DNA of 64,000 nt from Arthrobacter sp. OVS8 (GCA_028370155.1 CP116670.1:2604001-2668000), one strand, 5' to 3'. Positions 21,310 through 31,849 are shown, counted from the stretch's first letter. A program made the numbers and translations. Notes: a model not told the origin generated them from the letters alone.

Positions 21310-21808
21310 ACTCGCCTTCCGACTTGGGCTTGCGCTTTTCCTGGTGGCCCGGGGCCGACTCGCCCTCGCCGTCTTCGGGGGTATCCGGCAGAACCGCTCC
21401 ACCATCAGGCCGACGACGATCATCACGAGGCCGCCGCCTGCCATGGCCACGGCCTGCCAGGCGAGCGTCTGGTCGCTGCGCAGGTTCCAGAGCCGCAGCT
21501 GGTCAACGAAGATCCCGGCGTGCCAGCCCAGCAGCACGCTGCCGGTGTAGGCGCAGGCCTGGGCGAGGACCAGGGTCCAGGCGGCCAGGATGGGGTTAAG
21601 CATTTTCTTTTGTTGCCGTTCCGCCACCGGAGCACCCTGATGCCCAGCACGAGGGTGAGCACAACGATCACACCCATCGTGATCAGTGCGTTGAGCGGCA
21701 GGACCGGGGTGTTGAGGCCGTAGCGGGTGGTCAGCACGGCGGCGAGCCAGCCGAGGAGCCCCACGGCCGAGCCGATCACAAGAAGGGTCAGGGGTTGGTC
21801 AGCTTCAT
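21290..21808 (-). CDS. DUF3180 family membrane protein
   Basis: This protein of about 173 residues has four hydrophobic helices (LTLLVIGSAVGLLGWLAAVL, LITMGVIVVLTLVLGIRVL, LAAWTLVLAQACAYTGSVLL, AVAMAGGGLVMIVVGLMVE) and an acidic then basic tail ending YAYRGD. The family sits beside folate genes in many actinobacteria, and its role is unknown. ATG at 21808 overlaps the folK stop (TGATG). Frame breaks occur near 21788 (CCCC run), 21605 (A-rich run) and 21385. The three together restore a normal length. Confidence 0.7.
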
Positions 21809-22332
21809 CATTCCACCGCTCCGGCCACGCCGTGGAGGTTTTCGAAGCCGTCGAAGGGCACGAGGTCGGCGAAGTCGGCGGCCCTGGCGGCGAGCTCCCC
21901 ACGCGTTCGCCGTTCAGTTCCGCCGCGGGGTCGATGAGTGACCACGGGTACAGCACAAAGGCCCGCTCGGCCGCCCGCGGGTGCGGCAGGGTCAGCTCCG
22001 GGTCGGAGCTGGCCAGGTCCCCGTAGGTGATGATGTCGACGTCGAGCGTGCGCGGGCCCCAGTGCACGTCACGGACCCGCAGGTGCTTTTGTTCCACCGC
22101 ATGGCAGTGCCGCAGCAGCTCCAAGGGCGCAAGCGTGGTCTCGACGGCGATCACCATGTTGAGGAAGTCCGGCTGGCCGGCCGCCCGCCCACGGCCTTGG
22201 TCTGGACGATCGGTGAGATGGCCAGGAGGCGGACTTCGGGCGGGTCAACGATGTCCGCGACGGCCGCCGAGAGGGTGTCGCTGCGCTCCCCAGGTTGCTG
22301 CCGAGTGCGAGCACGGCGCGCGTGTAGTTCAT
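21808..22332 (-). CDS. folK: HPPK, 2-amino-4-hydroxy-6-hydroxymethyldihydropteridine pyrophosphokinase
   Basis: It transfers pyrophosphate from ATP to the hydroxymethylpterin before the DHPS step of folate synthesis. It starts VLALGSNLG, and the signature RDVHWGPRTLDVDIITYGD (the R-W-GPRTLD-D pattern) and LPHPRAAERAFVLYPW follow. ATG at 22332 overlaps the folB stop (ATGA). About 174 residues is normal. Frame breaks near 22290, 22190 and 21900 leave conserved blocks in three frames, and these read as one protein once repaired. Confidence 0.9.
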
Positions 22333-22697
22333 CGCTGGTCCTGCCGGGTCCGCCGGACGCTGACGGAGACGTCGCCGAACTCGACTTCGATCGGGGCCTT
22401 GGGTTTGTGCACGGTGATGTCCACCGCGGCGACGGGGAATCTCAGCAGCACGTCCTCGGCGATCCGGACGGCCAGCGCCTCGATCAGGTTCAGCGGTTCC
22501 CCCGTAATCCAGGTCCGGATGCACTCGGCCACTTCGCCGTAGTGGGCGGTGTCCAGCACGTCGTCGGAGGCTGCGGCGGGGCCGAAGTCCAGGTGCAGTA
22601 CTGCATCGACCACAAACGGCTGGCCGTTGCGCCGCTCGAAATCAAACACTCCGTGATGGCCGACGGCGGTGACGCCGCTCAGCGAGATCTGGTCCAT
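22329..22697 (-). CDS. folB: Dihydroneopterin aldolase
   Basis: It converts 7,8-dihydroneopterin to 6-hydroxymethyl-dihydropterin and glycolaldehyde. The intact 122-residue protein has the usual length and signature blocks: GVTAVGHHGVFDFERRNGQP, the catalytic region around YGEVAECI, LIEALAVRIAEDVL and the terminal VHKPKAPI. It lies 16 bases after folP and overlaps folK by four bases, consistent with translational coupling. Confidence 0.94.
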   Translation of the reverse strand: MDQISLSGVTAVGHHGVFDFERRNGQPFVVDAVLHLDFGPAAASDDVLDTAHYGEVAECIRTWITGEPLNLIEALAVRIAEDVLLRFPVAAVDITVHKPKAPIEVEFGDVSVSVRRTRQDQR

Positions 22698-22712
22698 GGG
22701 TAGTCTGTCGGT

Positions 22713-23643
22713 TCAGCTGCGGCCGGGGGCGGCCGGATGAGCCGGCGCCATGCGGGCGGCGACCTTGACGGCGTCGAGGCTGGGACCGACGTCGTGCACG
22801 CGGACCGCCCAGGCGCCACGGTAGGCGCTGATGGCGCTTACGGCGGCGGTGGCGTCGTCGCGTTCGGCCGGCGGGGCGGCCTTGCCCGCCACAGTCAGGA
22901 GGCTCCCGAGGAACCGCTTGCGGGAGGCAGCCACCAGGACCCTGTGGCCCATGGCCTGCAGGACGTCCAGGCGCTGGAGGAGTTCCCAGTTCTGCTCCTC
23001 GTTCTTCGAGAAGCCCAGTCCCGGGTCCAGGATGATCTGTTCCGGGGCGACGCCGCCGCGTACAGCTTGTCGCGGACACCGGCCAGTTCCGCGGCCACTT
23101 CGTCCGCGACGTTCCCGTACTCGGCCAGGGAATCCATCGTGCTGGCGTTGCCGCGGCGGTGCGTGAGGATGTACGGGGCCTTGCTGCGGGCCACCAGTTC
23201 GGCCATCTCCGGCTCCATGGTCAGTCCGGAGACGTCGTTGATGATCGCGGCCCCCGCGTCCAGGGCGGCGGCGGCCGTGGCGGCGTGCGTGGTGTCGATA
23301 CTGACCAGGGCCCCCGCTTTGACCAGCGCCTGGATCACGGGCAGGACCCTCTGCTGCTCTTCCTCGACGCCCACCTCGACCGCTCCCGGGCGGGTGGATT
23401 CGCCGCCGACGTCGATGATGTCCGCTCCGCCGTAGAACATCCGCAGGCCGGCGGCGATGGCGGTGTCCGCGGTGGCGTTCTTGCCGCCGTCGCTGAAGGA
23501 GTCCGGGTGACGTTCAGGATCCCCATCACGAGCGTCCGGTCCGTGGGGAGATCCTTGAATTGCGCTGCCGGGCGCGATTTGCGCAATACAGGCAGGGGCG
23601 AGGTCGCGGGTCCGGTTCCAGGGGCTGCGGCGAGGGAATCCAT
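22713..23643 (-). CDS. folP: Dihydropteroate synthase
   Basis: It joins hydroxymethyl-dihydropterin pyrophosphate with p-aminobenzoate and is the sulfonamide target. Conserved blocks are LVMGILNVTPDSFSDGG (spanning a frame break near 23512, a C lost from CCC), DIIDVGGESTRPGA, VSIDTTHA, IINDVSG and the late VAASRKRFLGSLL. The second break is near 23060. The total length of about 310 residues is normal. It starts 12 bases after folE. No sulfonamide-type change could be judged from a frameshifted sequence. Confidence 0.92.
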
Positions 23644-23655
23644 AGTTCTGTGTTC

Positions 23656-24297
23656 TTACCTTCCGATGATGAGGCTCATGGCTTCGGCGCGGGTGGCCGG
23701 GTCATGGAGTTGCCCGCGCACTGCGCTGGTGACGGTCTTGGCGCCGGGCTTGCGGATGCCGCGCATGGACATGCACAGGTGTTCGCATTCGACGACGACG
23801 ATCGCGCCGCGCGGTTTGAGGTGGGTGACGAGGGCTTCGACGATCTGGGTGGTCAGGCGTTCCTGGACCTGCGGGCGGCGGGCGAACATGTCCACCAGCC
23901 GCGCCAGTTTGCTCAGCCCGGTGACCTTGCCGTCGTGCGAGGGAATGTAGCCCACATGGGCCACCCCGTGGAACGGAACAAGGTGGTGCTCGCAGGTGGA
24001 GTAGAACGGAATGTCCTTGACCAGGACCAGTTCCTCGTGGTCCAGGTCGAATTGGGTGGCCAGGATTTCCGCCGGATCGTGGTGCAGGCCGGCGAACATT
24101 TCGGTGTAGGCCTTGGCCACCCGCTTCGGGGTGTCCAGGAGGCCGCTGCGGTCCGGGTCCTCACCAATGGCCAGGAGGATCTCGCGGACGGCCGCCTGGA
24201 TCCGGGCCTGGTCCACAACGGTGCCGGGGACGGACCCTCCCGCCGCCGAAGCGTCGGTGGCGGGAGCGTCGTCGTCGTCATTGAAGAAAGAAGTCAC
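23656..24297 (-). CDS. folE: GTP cyclohydrolase I
   Basis: It converts GTP to 7,8-dihydroneopterin triphosphate, the first step of folate synthesis. The intact 213-residue protein carries the zinc-site segment [10 protein letters not shown], the [20 protein letters not shown] block and [15 protein letters not shown] with the second Cys ligand. The first 25 residues are acidic and variable. The start is GTG at 24297, only ten bases after the ftsH stop, so ftsH, folE, folP, folB and folK probably form one operon. Confidence 0.95.
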   Translation of the reverse strand: MTSFFNDDDDAPATDASAAGGSVPGTVVDQARIQAAVREILLAIGEDPDRSGLLDTPKRVAKAYTEMFAGLHHDPAEILATQFDLDHEELVLVKDIPFYSTCEHHLVPFHGVAHVGYIPSHDGKVTGLSKLARLVDMFARRPQVQERLTTQIVEALVTHLKPRGAIVVVECEHLCMSMRGIRKPGAKTVTSAVRGQLHDPATRAEAMSLIIGR

Positions 24298-24306
24298 TGA
24301 AGAAGC

Positions 24307-26372
24307 CTAGCCGGGATGGCCGTCGGGCCCGAGATCCGTTACACCGCCCTGGAACGGCTCCTGTCCGGAGACACCCTGGGCGTGCGGCGGGAACGTATCC
24401 AGCGGTTCCTCAAGTCTGGCTTCCTTGGCTTCCTCCTGGGCCTCGCGTTCGGCCTTCTCCCGGCGGGACTCCACCGGGCCGATTTCCTGGATCGGGCGGG
24501 ACTCCTTGGAGAGCCAGATCTCGCGGAAATCGCGCTTCCGGATGTTGGTGAAGACCTGGGCGATTTCGGCCTGGTTCAGCGTCTCGCGTTCCAGCAGTTC
24601 GAGGGCCAGCTCATCCAGGACGTCGCGGTTCTCGATCAGGATGGCGTAGGCCTCGTCGTGGGCGCTCTCGATCAGGCGGCGCACTTCCTCGTCGACGATG
24701 TAGGCGATCTGGTCGGAGTAGTTGCGCTCATGCCCGGCGTCGCGGCCCAGGAAGGGCTCGCCACCGCCCTGGCCCAGCCGCACGGCGCCGACGCGTTCGC
24801 TCATGCCGAACTCGGTGACCATCTTGCGGGCGATCCCCGTGGCTTTTTCGATGTCGTTGGACGCGCCCGTGGACGGGTCATGGAAGACGAGTTCCTCGGC
24901 GACGCGGCCGCCCATGGCGTAGGCCATCTGGTCAAGCAGTTCGTTGCGGGTCACGGAGTACTTGTCATTCTCCGGAACCACCATGGTGTAGCCCAAGGCG
25001 CGGCCGCGGGGCAGGATGGTGATCTTGGTGACCGGGGCCGAGTTCCGCAGCGCCGCGGCCACGAGGGCGTGTCCTCCTTCGTGGTAGGCGGTGACTTTGC
25101 GTTCGTGTTCCTTCATAACGCGGCTGCGCTTCTGCGGGCCGGCCATCACACGGTCAATCGCCTCGTCAAGGGCGCGGTCGTCGATCAGGTTCGCGTTGGA
25201 GCGGGCCGTCAGCAGGGCCGCCTCGTTGAGGACGTTGGCGAGGTCCGCGCCGGTGTAGCCGGGAGTCTTTTTGGCCACGGCTTTCAGGTCGACGCCGGGA
25301 GCCATCGGCTTGCCCTTGGCGTGGACCTTCAGGATCTGGTCGCGGCCGATCAGGTCGGGGGCTTCCACCGAGATCTGGCGGTCGAAGCGGCCGGGCCGCA
25401 GCAGGGCCGGATCGAGGACGTCGGGGCGGTTGGTGGCGGCGATCAGGATGACGTTCGTCTTGACGTCGAAGCCGTCCATTTCAACGAGGAGCTGGTTGAG
25501 GGTCTGCTCGCGTTCGTCGTTGCCGCCGCCGATGCCGGCGCCGCGGTGGCGGCCGACGGCGTCGATCTCATCCACGAAGATGATGGCCGGCGCGTTGGAC
25601 TTGGCCTGCTCGAACAAGTCGCGGACGCGGGAGGCGCCGACGCCGACAAACATTTCCACGAAGTCGGAACCGGAAATCGAGAAGAAGGGGACGCCGGCCT
25701 CGCCGGCTACGGCGCGGGCCAGGAGGGTCTTGCCGGTGCCGGGCGGGCCGTAGAGCAGCACACCCTTGGGGATCTTCGCGCCCACGGCCTGGAACTTCGC
25801 GGGCTCCTGGAGGAATTCCTTGATCTCTTCGAGTTCCTCGACGGCTTCGTCCGCGCCGGCGACGTCGCTGAAGGTGACCTGGGGCATGTCCTTGCTGACC
25901 AGCTTGGCCTTGGACTTGCCGAACTGCATGACCTTGGAGCCGCCGCCCTGCATCCGGGAAAGCAGGAACCAGAACAGGACGCCCAGGAGGAGGACCGGGA
26001 TCAGGAGGGAGAACAGTCCGGCGAACCAGTTGTTCTCGACCGGCTGGTCTGTGTAGCCGCTGGGGGCCGGGAGTCCGTGACGGCCTGGACCACATTCTCG
26101 GCGCGGGCGTTGACGTAGTAGAACTGGATGTTCTTGCCCTTGTCCTGGCCGTCAACTTGGTAGTTTTCCTTCAGGACCAGATCCACGCGGTTTTCCGCAT
26201 CGAAGATCTTGGCCTGTTCGACTTTGCCGCCCTCGGTCAGCAGCGCCAGACCCTTGTCGGTGTCGACCCGGGTTGAACCGCCCGGGGAAAGGGTGGCAAA
26301 GGCCAGCAGGAGCATGCCGATAACAACGACAATCCAGATGCCCGGGCCCTTGAAGAAACTCTTAGCTTTCAT
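24307..26372 (-). CDS. ftsH: FtsH, ATP-dependent membrane zinc metalloprotease
   Basis: This membrane-anchored AAA+ protease degrades membrane and regulatory proteins. It has an N-terminal helix ([17 protein letters not shown]), a periplasmic domain, a second helix, Walker A GPPGTGKT, Walker [33 protein letters not shown] and the catalytic zinc site HEGGH. About 689 residues fits, with a Glu-rich tail. One frame break lies near 26070, just before the second helix (a lost C after GACTCC). The gene precedes folE by ten bases. Confidence 0.95.
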
Positions 26373-26525
26373 CTGTTCGGGGCCAGGCCCCGTCCCTCCT
26401 GGTAGTGCTGCACGGCGACCGATCTGCGCGCGTGGGGTGCTGCGTCAGGTTCTAGCTATACACCGTCGCTGTAAGTCACGCACGGAATGGACCAAAAGTT
26501 CCCTGAGGGCGTAGCGGGCACAGGA

Positions 26526-26560
26526 CAGGACCGGCCCGGACCTGCGCCGGGCCCGTCCTG
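26526..26560 (-). terminator. Probable terminator of hpt
   Basis: Arms 26526-26539 and 26547-26560 pair over 14 bp with one mismatch. The element sits 30 bases after the hpt stop and about 150 bases before the ftsH start, so hpt and ftsH are probably separate transcripts. Confidence 0.55.
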
Positions 26561-26588
26561 CCGGACCTGTCCCGCGTGGCGGTGCCGT

Positions 26589-27140
26589 TTATTCGTAAAC
26601 GTGCGGCGCCAGAGTGCCGACGAAGTCCAAGTTGCGGTACTTCTCGGCGTAGTCCAGGCCGTATCCCACAACGAACTCGTTGGGGATGTCGTAGCCGACG
26701 TATTTGACGTCGATCTGGACCTTGGCGGCCGTGGGCTTGCGGAATGCGGTGCAGATTTCCACCGAGGCCGTGCCGCGTGATTCCAAGTTGGTCTTAAGCC
26801 AGGACAGCGTCAGGCCGGAGTCGATGATGTCTTCGACGATCAGCACGTCCTTGCCCATGAGGTCCGTGTCGAGGTCCTTGAGGATACGGACCACGCCGGA
26901 GGACTGGGTGCCGGAACCGTAGGACGAGACGGCCATCCAGTCCATTGACACGTGGCTGTGCAGAGCACGGGCGAGGTCGGCCATGACCATCACGGCGCCC
27001 TTGAGCACGCCTACGATCAGCAGATCGCGGCCTTCGTAGTCCTTGTCGATCTGGGCAGCGAGTTCGGTGATCCGTGACTGGATCTGTTCCTTGGAATACA
27101 GAACATGCTTGAGATCTGACTGGACGTCGTTTGAATCCAC
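26589..27140 (-). CDS. hpt: Hypoxanthine phosphoribosyltransferase
   Basis: It salvages hypoxanthine and guanine to nucleotides using PRPP. The 183-residue protein has the PRPP loop VLIVEDIIDSGLTL, an upstream VGVLKGAVMVMADL and the purine-binding region NEFVVGYGLDYAEKYRNL. GTG at 27140 is preferred to the TTG one codon earlier because AGGAG then has better spacing. It is intact, with tilS 30 bases upstream on the same strand, a common bacterial pairing (tilS-hpt-ftsH). Confidence 0.93.
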   Translation of the reverse strand: MDSNDVQSDLKHVLYSKEQIQSRITELAAQIDKDYEGRDLLIVGVLKGAVMVMADLARALHSHVSMDWMAVSSYGSGTQSSGVVRILKDLDTDLMGKDVLIVEDIIDSGLTLSWLKTNLESRGTASVEICTAFRKPTAAKVQIDVKYVGYDIPNEFVVGYGLDYAEKYRNLDFVGTLAPHVYE

Positions 27141-27169
27141 CAATAACTCCTGTGTAGATGCGGGGGCGA

Positions 27170-28326
27170 CTATTTTTGGGGCGGTTTTTGAGGCCGGAAT
27201 ACAAGCTTCCCACAGCGGGCCGCTTCGCGGGGAACCCCTGCGGGCACTGGCTTCCCCTCGGCAAGGAGCTGGGCGAGGGAGAGACGGTAGACGCTGACCC
27301 CGCCGGGGAGCTCCACGGGACCCGCCGAACCCTGCCGGCGGAGCAGTGCTTCCGCGGCGAGCAGGCGCTGGTACCCGGGCTGCTGGCCTCCGACGGCGGC
27401 CGCGGCCTTTGCGATGACGCGGAACCGCACGGCCGGCGGCAAGTCGCGCAGGGCCTCCTCCGGGAGGCTGATGGTGGCACCGGATTGCTCCCGGAGCCGG
27501 GCATAGGTGTCTTCCGCCACGTCGTCGAGGTAGTCGGCGTCGAGCTGCAGGATGGCGGCAGTGCGCGCGAGTGATTCGGCCACGCCCGGACCCAGTTTCT
27601 CCTCCAGCAGCGGCAGGACCTCCACCCTGGTCCGGGACCTCGCAAACGCCGGATCGGCGTTGCTCGGGTCGTGCCAGGGGTCCAGGCCTTCAACCTCGCA
27701 GATCGCGAGGGTATCCGCGCGGCGCAGTCCCAGGAACGGCCGCAGCAGGCGCTCCCGGGCGGGCCGCATTCCGGCCAGGGAGCGGGTTCCGGAGCCGCGG
27801 GCGAGCCCCAGCAGCACCTGTTCGGCCTGGTCGTCGAGGGTGTGCCCGAGCAGGATTGCCCCGGCGCCGGTGTCGTCGGCGGCGGATTCCAGGGCTGCAT
27901 GGCGTGCGTCCCGGGCCGCCGCTTCCGGGCCCATCCCGGTGGACGCGACGTCCACGGTCCTGATCTGCACGGGAGAGATGCCCAATTCCCGCAGCGCCGC
28001 CGCCGCGGCGGCCGCGACGTCGGCGGACCCGGGCTGCAGCTGGTGGTCCACGACGACGGCTCCGACAGAGACGGGGTGGCCGTCCACGTGTCCGCGGCGG
28101 GCGAAGTAGGCGGCGACGGCGGCGAGGGCCAGTGAGTCGGGCCCGCCGCTGCAGGCGACCAGGACCCGTTCCGGGTAGCCTGCTTCGGCCAGCGCGTCCT
28201 GCAGCATTTTCCGCGCGGTGCCGACCACCGGCGCGAGCCGCCGGGCCGGCGCCGTCCGCTGGATCGCTGTCCGCTGGAATGTCGTCCGCTGGAAAGCTGT
28301 CCGCTGGAAACGGGACTGGAAGTCAC
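27170..28326 (-). CDS. tilS: tRNA(Ile)-lysidine synthase, with a repeat-bearing N-terminal extension
   Basis: It modifies the wobble C34 of the AUA-reading tRNA-Ile to lysidine, an essential step. The PP-loop is SGGPDSLALAA, followed by VVVDHQLQPGS, LLGHTLDDQAEQVLLGL and a TilS substrate-binding/C-terminal part. The conserved core starts around VVGTARKML. A GTG at 28326, four bases after the preceding stop, gives a 30-residue lead of SSGQ/R pentapeptides that joins the core if one base is restored near 28245. If the lead is not translated, a start at 28228 is possible. Confidence 0.88.
28254..28313. repeat. Four tandem 15-bp units in the 5' end of tilS
   Basis: GTCCGCTGGA plus five variable bases occurs four times head to tail (28254, 28269, 28284, 28299). 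The period is a multiple of three, and on the minus strand it encodes pentapeptides of the form SSG-Q/R-x. Confidence 0.9.
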
Positions 28327-28330
28327 GGGG

Positions 28331-29447
28331 TTAGTGTCCCATCCGTTCGAGCCAGAGCCTGGAGTCGTGGATTTCGGCCTCGCTCGGCAGGTGTTCGGCG
28401 GACTCCCAGACCTTGTTGAAACCCTCCATGCCGGCGACGTCCACCACTTCGCGGACAAACTTGGAACCGTCGCTGTACTGGCGCATCTTGGCGTCCAGCC
28501 CGAGCAGGTTGCGGATGAACTTCTCGATCACGCCGCGGTCCTTCGCCCGGGAGTTGAAGCGCTGCCGGATGGTCTTCACGGACGGCACGATGCTGGCATC
28601 GACAGCGTCCATCACCACGTTGGCGTGCCCCTCGAGCAGGCTCATCAGCGCGGTCAGCCGGGAGATGGCGGCCTTTTCCTCGGGGTTCTGCAGCAGGTCG
28701 ACGATGGCGCCCCGGCTGGGGCTGCGCCGGACGCCGTGCGATCCTTGAGCGATTTCGCCGCGGCGGACGCCCGCTCCATCAGGGAGTCCATGTTGCCGAG
28801 CAACTGGCCGCTGAGGTTTTCGATTTCGTCCAGCATGTGGTGCCGCAGCCACGGTGCCGCGGCGAACTGCACCCGGTGGGTCTGTTCATGGAGGCAGACC
28901 CAGAGCCGGAAATCTTCGGGTTCAACGTTGATTTCACGCTCGACGGAGATGATGTTCGGCGCCACGAGGAGCAGGCGTCCGGCAGCGGGGTCGTAGAGTT
29001 CTCGGCGAGCGCCGAGAAGGGGTCGTACTGGCCAAGTACCTTGCTCGAAAGGAACGCCAGGATGGCTCCGAGCTGGCTGCCCGTGATGGCGCCGCTGACG
29101 CTGGCCGCGCCGGGATTCAGGGTGCCGCGGCGGCCCTCAAGCATCTTTTCCATCGCCGGTTGGAGCATAACGGCGAAGCTCTGGGTGTTGGCCTTGGACC
29201 AGGACGCGCGGTCCACCACCAGGACCGAGGAATCGCGAAGGTCGCGGGCGGCCTCCAGTCCGGTGATGTCATGGACGTGCGGCACGGAAATGTCCGCCAT
29301 AAGCCGCAGGTTGTCCACGGCGGCGCCGATCTCCGCCGAGCTGAGGGTGGGCCCGGCTGGTGTCAGGCGGGCGGCGGTGGAAGCGGCAAGCTCCCAGTTG
29401 ATGAGGGCTTGGGCTTGGGCTGATGTCTCGCCGGCAGAGGACTCCAT
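28331..29447 (-). CDS. Zinc-dependent metallopeptidase, DUF2342 family
   Basis: This protein of about 372 residues belongs to the actinobacterial family sometimes labelled coenzyme F420 biosynthesis-associated, whose function is unproven. The metal site is in WVCLHEQTHRVQF (HExxH-type). Other blocks are NLSGQLLGNMDSL, LMSLLEGHANVVMDAVD with a likely third ligand, and FNSRAKDRGVIEKFIRNLLG. The start is probably MESSAGETS (29447), with alternatives up to 29477. Frame breaks occur near 29000 and 28735. The tilS GTG lies four bases after its TAA, so the two are coupled. Confidence 0.8.
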
Positions 29448-29540
29448 ACGCTCCATCAGATCACAAGGGCATGACAATGCGCTCTAAATTCGTCGGGCGG
29501 CGAACGCAGGCGGGCTGATCGCCGTCGTCCGGGCCGTCCG

Positions 29541-29588
29541 CTGCTCCGTAACTGCCGTTTTGGGGGTCCAAGGGCGTTTACGGAGCAG
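29541..29588. repeat. Intergenic hairpin element E
   Basis: CTGCTCCGTAA (29541-29551) pairs with TTACGGAGCAG (29578-29588), with further pairing inside and a G-rich centre. It lies between dacB and the DUF2342 gene. The build resembles elements A-D (perfect outer stem, structured loop), but the core sequence differs. Confidence 0.65.
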
Positions 29589-29617
29589 TCGACGGTTCGA
29601 CGCCGGCCGCAGTCCCG

Positions 29618-31134
29618 TCAGCGGCAGCCGCAGCCGGCCAGAACGGAGGCGGTGCGGTCCAGCGCGGCCTTGTTCGCCGCACCGGGGGTCAGGCCGTTGC
29701 CGATGAAGGAAAACACCAGCAGCCGGCCGTCGGCGTCCACCACGTACCCGCTCAGCGCGATCACCGTGTTCAGGGTGCCGGTCTTGGCGCGGACCAGTCC
29801 CGCGCCGCGGGCCGTCGCCGCGTCCAGGTACCTGTCCCCCAGGGTTCCGGTGAGGCCGGCGACCGGGAACCCGGCCAGGCCGGCGCGCAGCCGGGTGTCC
29901 GGCCCCGAGGTGATGGCCCGGACCACTTCGGAGAGCTGCCGGGCGGAGACCTGGTTGGCGAGCGCCAGTCCGGAGACGTCGGCAGCACGCAGTGTGCCGG
30001 CGGGAATTTTCAGTTGTTCGAGCTGCTGCAGCACGGCCGTGACGGCGCCCTGGTTGCTCCCGGGCTTGCCGGCGGCGACGGCGGCCATGCGGCCGATCGC
30101 CTCGGTGAGGTAGTTGTCCGAGGTGCGCAGGAGCAGGTCCACCTGCTGACCGACGGTAGCGGACTGCACCTCGGCCAAAACCCTGCCCGAGCCGCTGCCC
30201 GCCGTTCCGCCGTCGGGTTGCGAGCCGGCAGGAACCCGCGTGACGCCCGGCGCGACAGTCAGCCCGGCCGCGGAGGCGGCGGCCGCAAGCTCGGCCGAAA
30301 ACGCCTTGGCGGTGCTCATCGCGGCGTCCTGGGGGCGGGGGCCGGTGGTCTTGGCGGGGTCGAAGCGGGCCGAGTTCAGTGCCAGCGGGAACAGCGGAGC
30401 GACCTCGCCGGCGGCAACGTCCTCCGGGCTCCAGGCGGGGTTCAGCGCGGGGCCGGTGAAGAGGGAATCGTCCAGCAGCACCTTCACGGGGACGGAGACG
30501 CCGTCGTCCTTCAGTGCGCGGACCGTCGCCTTGGCCAGGCTGGCGAGCCCGGCACGGCCCAGCACGGCGTCCGGGGCTGATTCGCCGGCGCCGAGGAGCA
30601 CGTCTCCGCCGCCCGTGAGCACCACCGATCCGGGGTGGCGCCTGCCACGGCCGTGGTGCTGAAGCGGCGTTCCGGGCCGAGCGTGCGCAGGGCCGCGACG
30701 GCCGTGAGGAGCTTCATGTTGGAGGCCGGAACGCGGACGGCGTCGCCGGACCGGTCGAAGAGGACCTCCCCGGTGGCGGCGTCCTGCACCACCCCGGTGA
30801 AGCTCCCGGCGCCGTCGACCTTCAGGGTCTGGTTGAGTTGCGCCGCGAGGGAGCCGGGCTCCGGGACGGGGGCCGTGCCAGTAAGCGGTTCGATACTGTC
30901 CTTGGCGCCGCCCTGGGCGCCGCCGTCGGCCAGTGTGCCGGGGACCTGGTGCCAGGGCGGGGCGGACGGCGCCGCCGTTGCGGGAGCCGGGGCGCCGAAG
31001 AATCCCGGTGCGACGGCCAGGCCCGCGGGGAGCGCGAGCGCCACGACCAGCAGGGTCTGGAGCAACAGCGGGAGGCTCCGCCGCAGCGGCCCGGTCACCG
31101 GGTCCGTGCCCGCGGGGCTCGTTCTGCGTTTCAT
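29618..31134 (-). CDS. dacB: D-alanyl-D-alanine carboxypeptidase / endopeptidase (PBP4, DacB family, MEROPS S13)
   Basis: This low-molecular-weight penicillin-binding protein trims peptidoglycan peptides outside the membrane. It has an N-terminal signal/anchor ([20 protein letters not shown], residues about 20-42) and a Pro/Ala-rich spacer. The catalytic SxxK is in [17 protein letters not shown] in [12 protein letters not shown] and KTG in [19 protein letters not shown]. About 506 residues is usual for the family. One frame break lies near 30630 ([16 protein letters not shown]). It is divergent from ppa with a 152-base shared upstream region. Confidence 0.92.
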
Positions 31135-31286
31135 GCTGCTGCTGGTCCTTTAGTCCTGAAATGTCCCCGCTAGTTCCTGAAACCAGGGCCTCTCGCTATA
31201 TCCTCAATAGTAGTCGGCGGCACCGGCGCTGCTTTTTGTGGATGTCTCGGGTGCCGCGAACCCCTGAAATCGTCAAGGAGCAGTCC

Positions 31287-31775
31287 ATGAAGCATGACGT
31301 GACCATCGAGATCCCCAAGGGATCACGCGTCAAGTACGAAGTCGACCACGAAACGGGCCGCGTCCGCCTGGACCGCGTCCTTTTCACCTCCATGCAGTAC
31401 CCCACACACTACGGTTTCTTCGAAAACACCCTCGGTGAAGACGGCGATCCGCTGGACGCCCTGGTGCTGCTGCAGGACTTCGACCTGCACCCCGGCGTCA
31501 TCGTTGAGTCCCGCCCCATCGGCGTGTTCAACATGACCGACGACGGCGGCGGCGACGCCAAGGTCCTCTGCGTGCCGGCCGACGCCCGTTTTGATCACAT
31601 CAACGAGATCAGCGACGTCAGCGAGTTCCTCATCAAGGAAATCGAGCACTTCTTCACCCGGTACAAGGACCTGGAGCCCGGCAAGTGGGTCAAGGCCGAG
31701 GGCTGGGGCGACCGCGCCGCCGCCGAGGCCGAGCTCGAAGCCTCCATCAAGCGCTACGTCCCGCACACGCACTAA
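31287..31775 (+). CDS. ppa: Inorganic pyrophosphatase
   Basis: It hydrolyses pyrophosphate to phosphate and pulls biosynthetic reactions forward. The intact 162-residue family I enzyme has [38 protein letters not shown] with the conserved Asp cluster, and [20 protein letters not shown] at 31287 has AAGGAG six bases upstream. It is followed by hairpin element C. Confidence 0.96.
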   Translation: MKHDVTIEIPKGSRVKYEVDHETGRVRLDRVLFTSMQYPTHYGFFENTLGEDGDPLDALVLLQDFDLHPGVIVESRPIGVFNMTDDGGGDAKVLCVPADARFDHINEISDVSEFLIKEIEHFFTRYKDLEPGKWVKAEGWGDRAAAEAELEASIKRYVPHTH

Positions 31776-31787
31776 CGTCTTCAACTC

Positions 31788-31849
31788 CAACGCGGGTCAC
31801 CTGCCGCCCATCCGGACGACGGATACGGGCGGCAAGTGACCCCGTGTTG
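31788..31849. repeat. Intergenic hairpin element C (CAACGCGGGTCA family)
   Basis: Arms 31788-31814 and 31820-31849 pair over about 25 bp with a few mismatches. The outer core CAACGCGGGTCAC / GTGACCCCGTGTTG and the CCGCCCAT / GGGCGG inner part match element A closely. It follows ppa by 13 bases. Confidence 0.8.

Noticed and set aside
24316..26118. A 600-codon plus-strand open frame opposite ftsH
   Set aside because: It is a shadow of ftsH on the other strand, without any recognisable domain.
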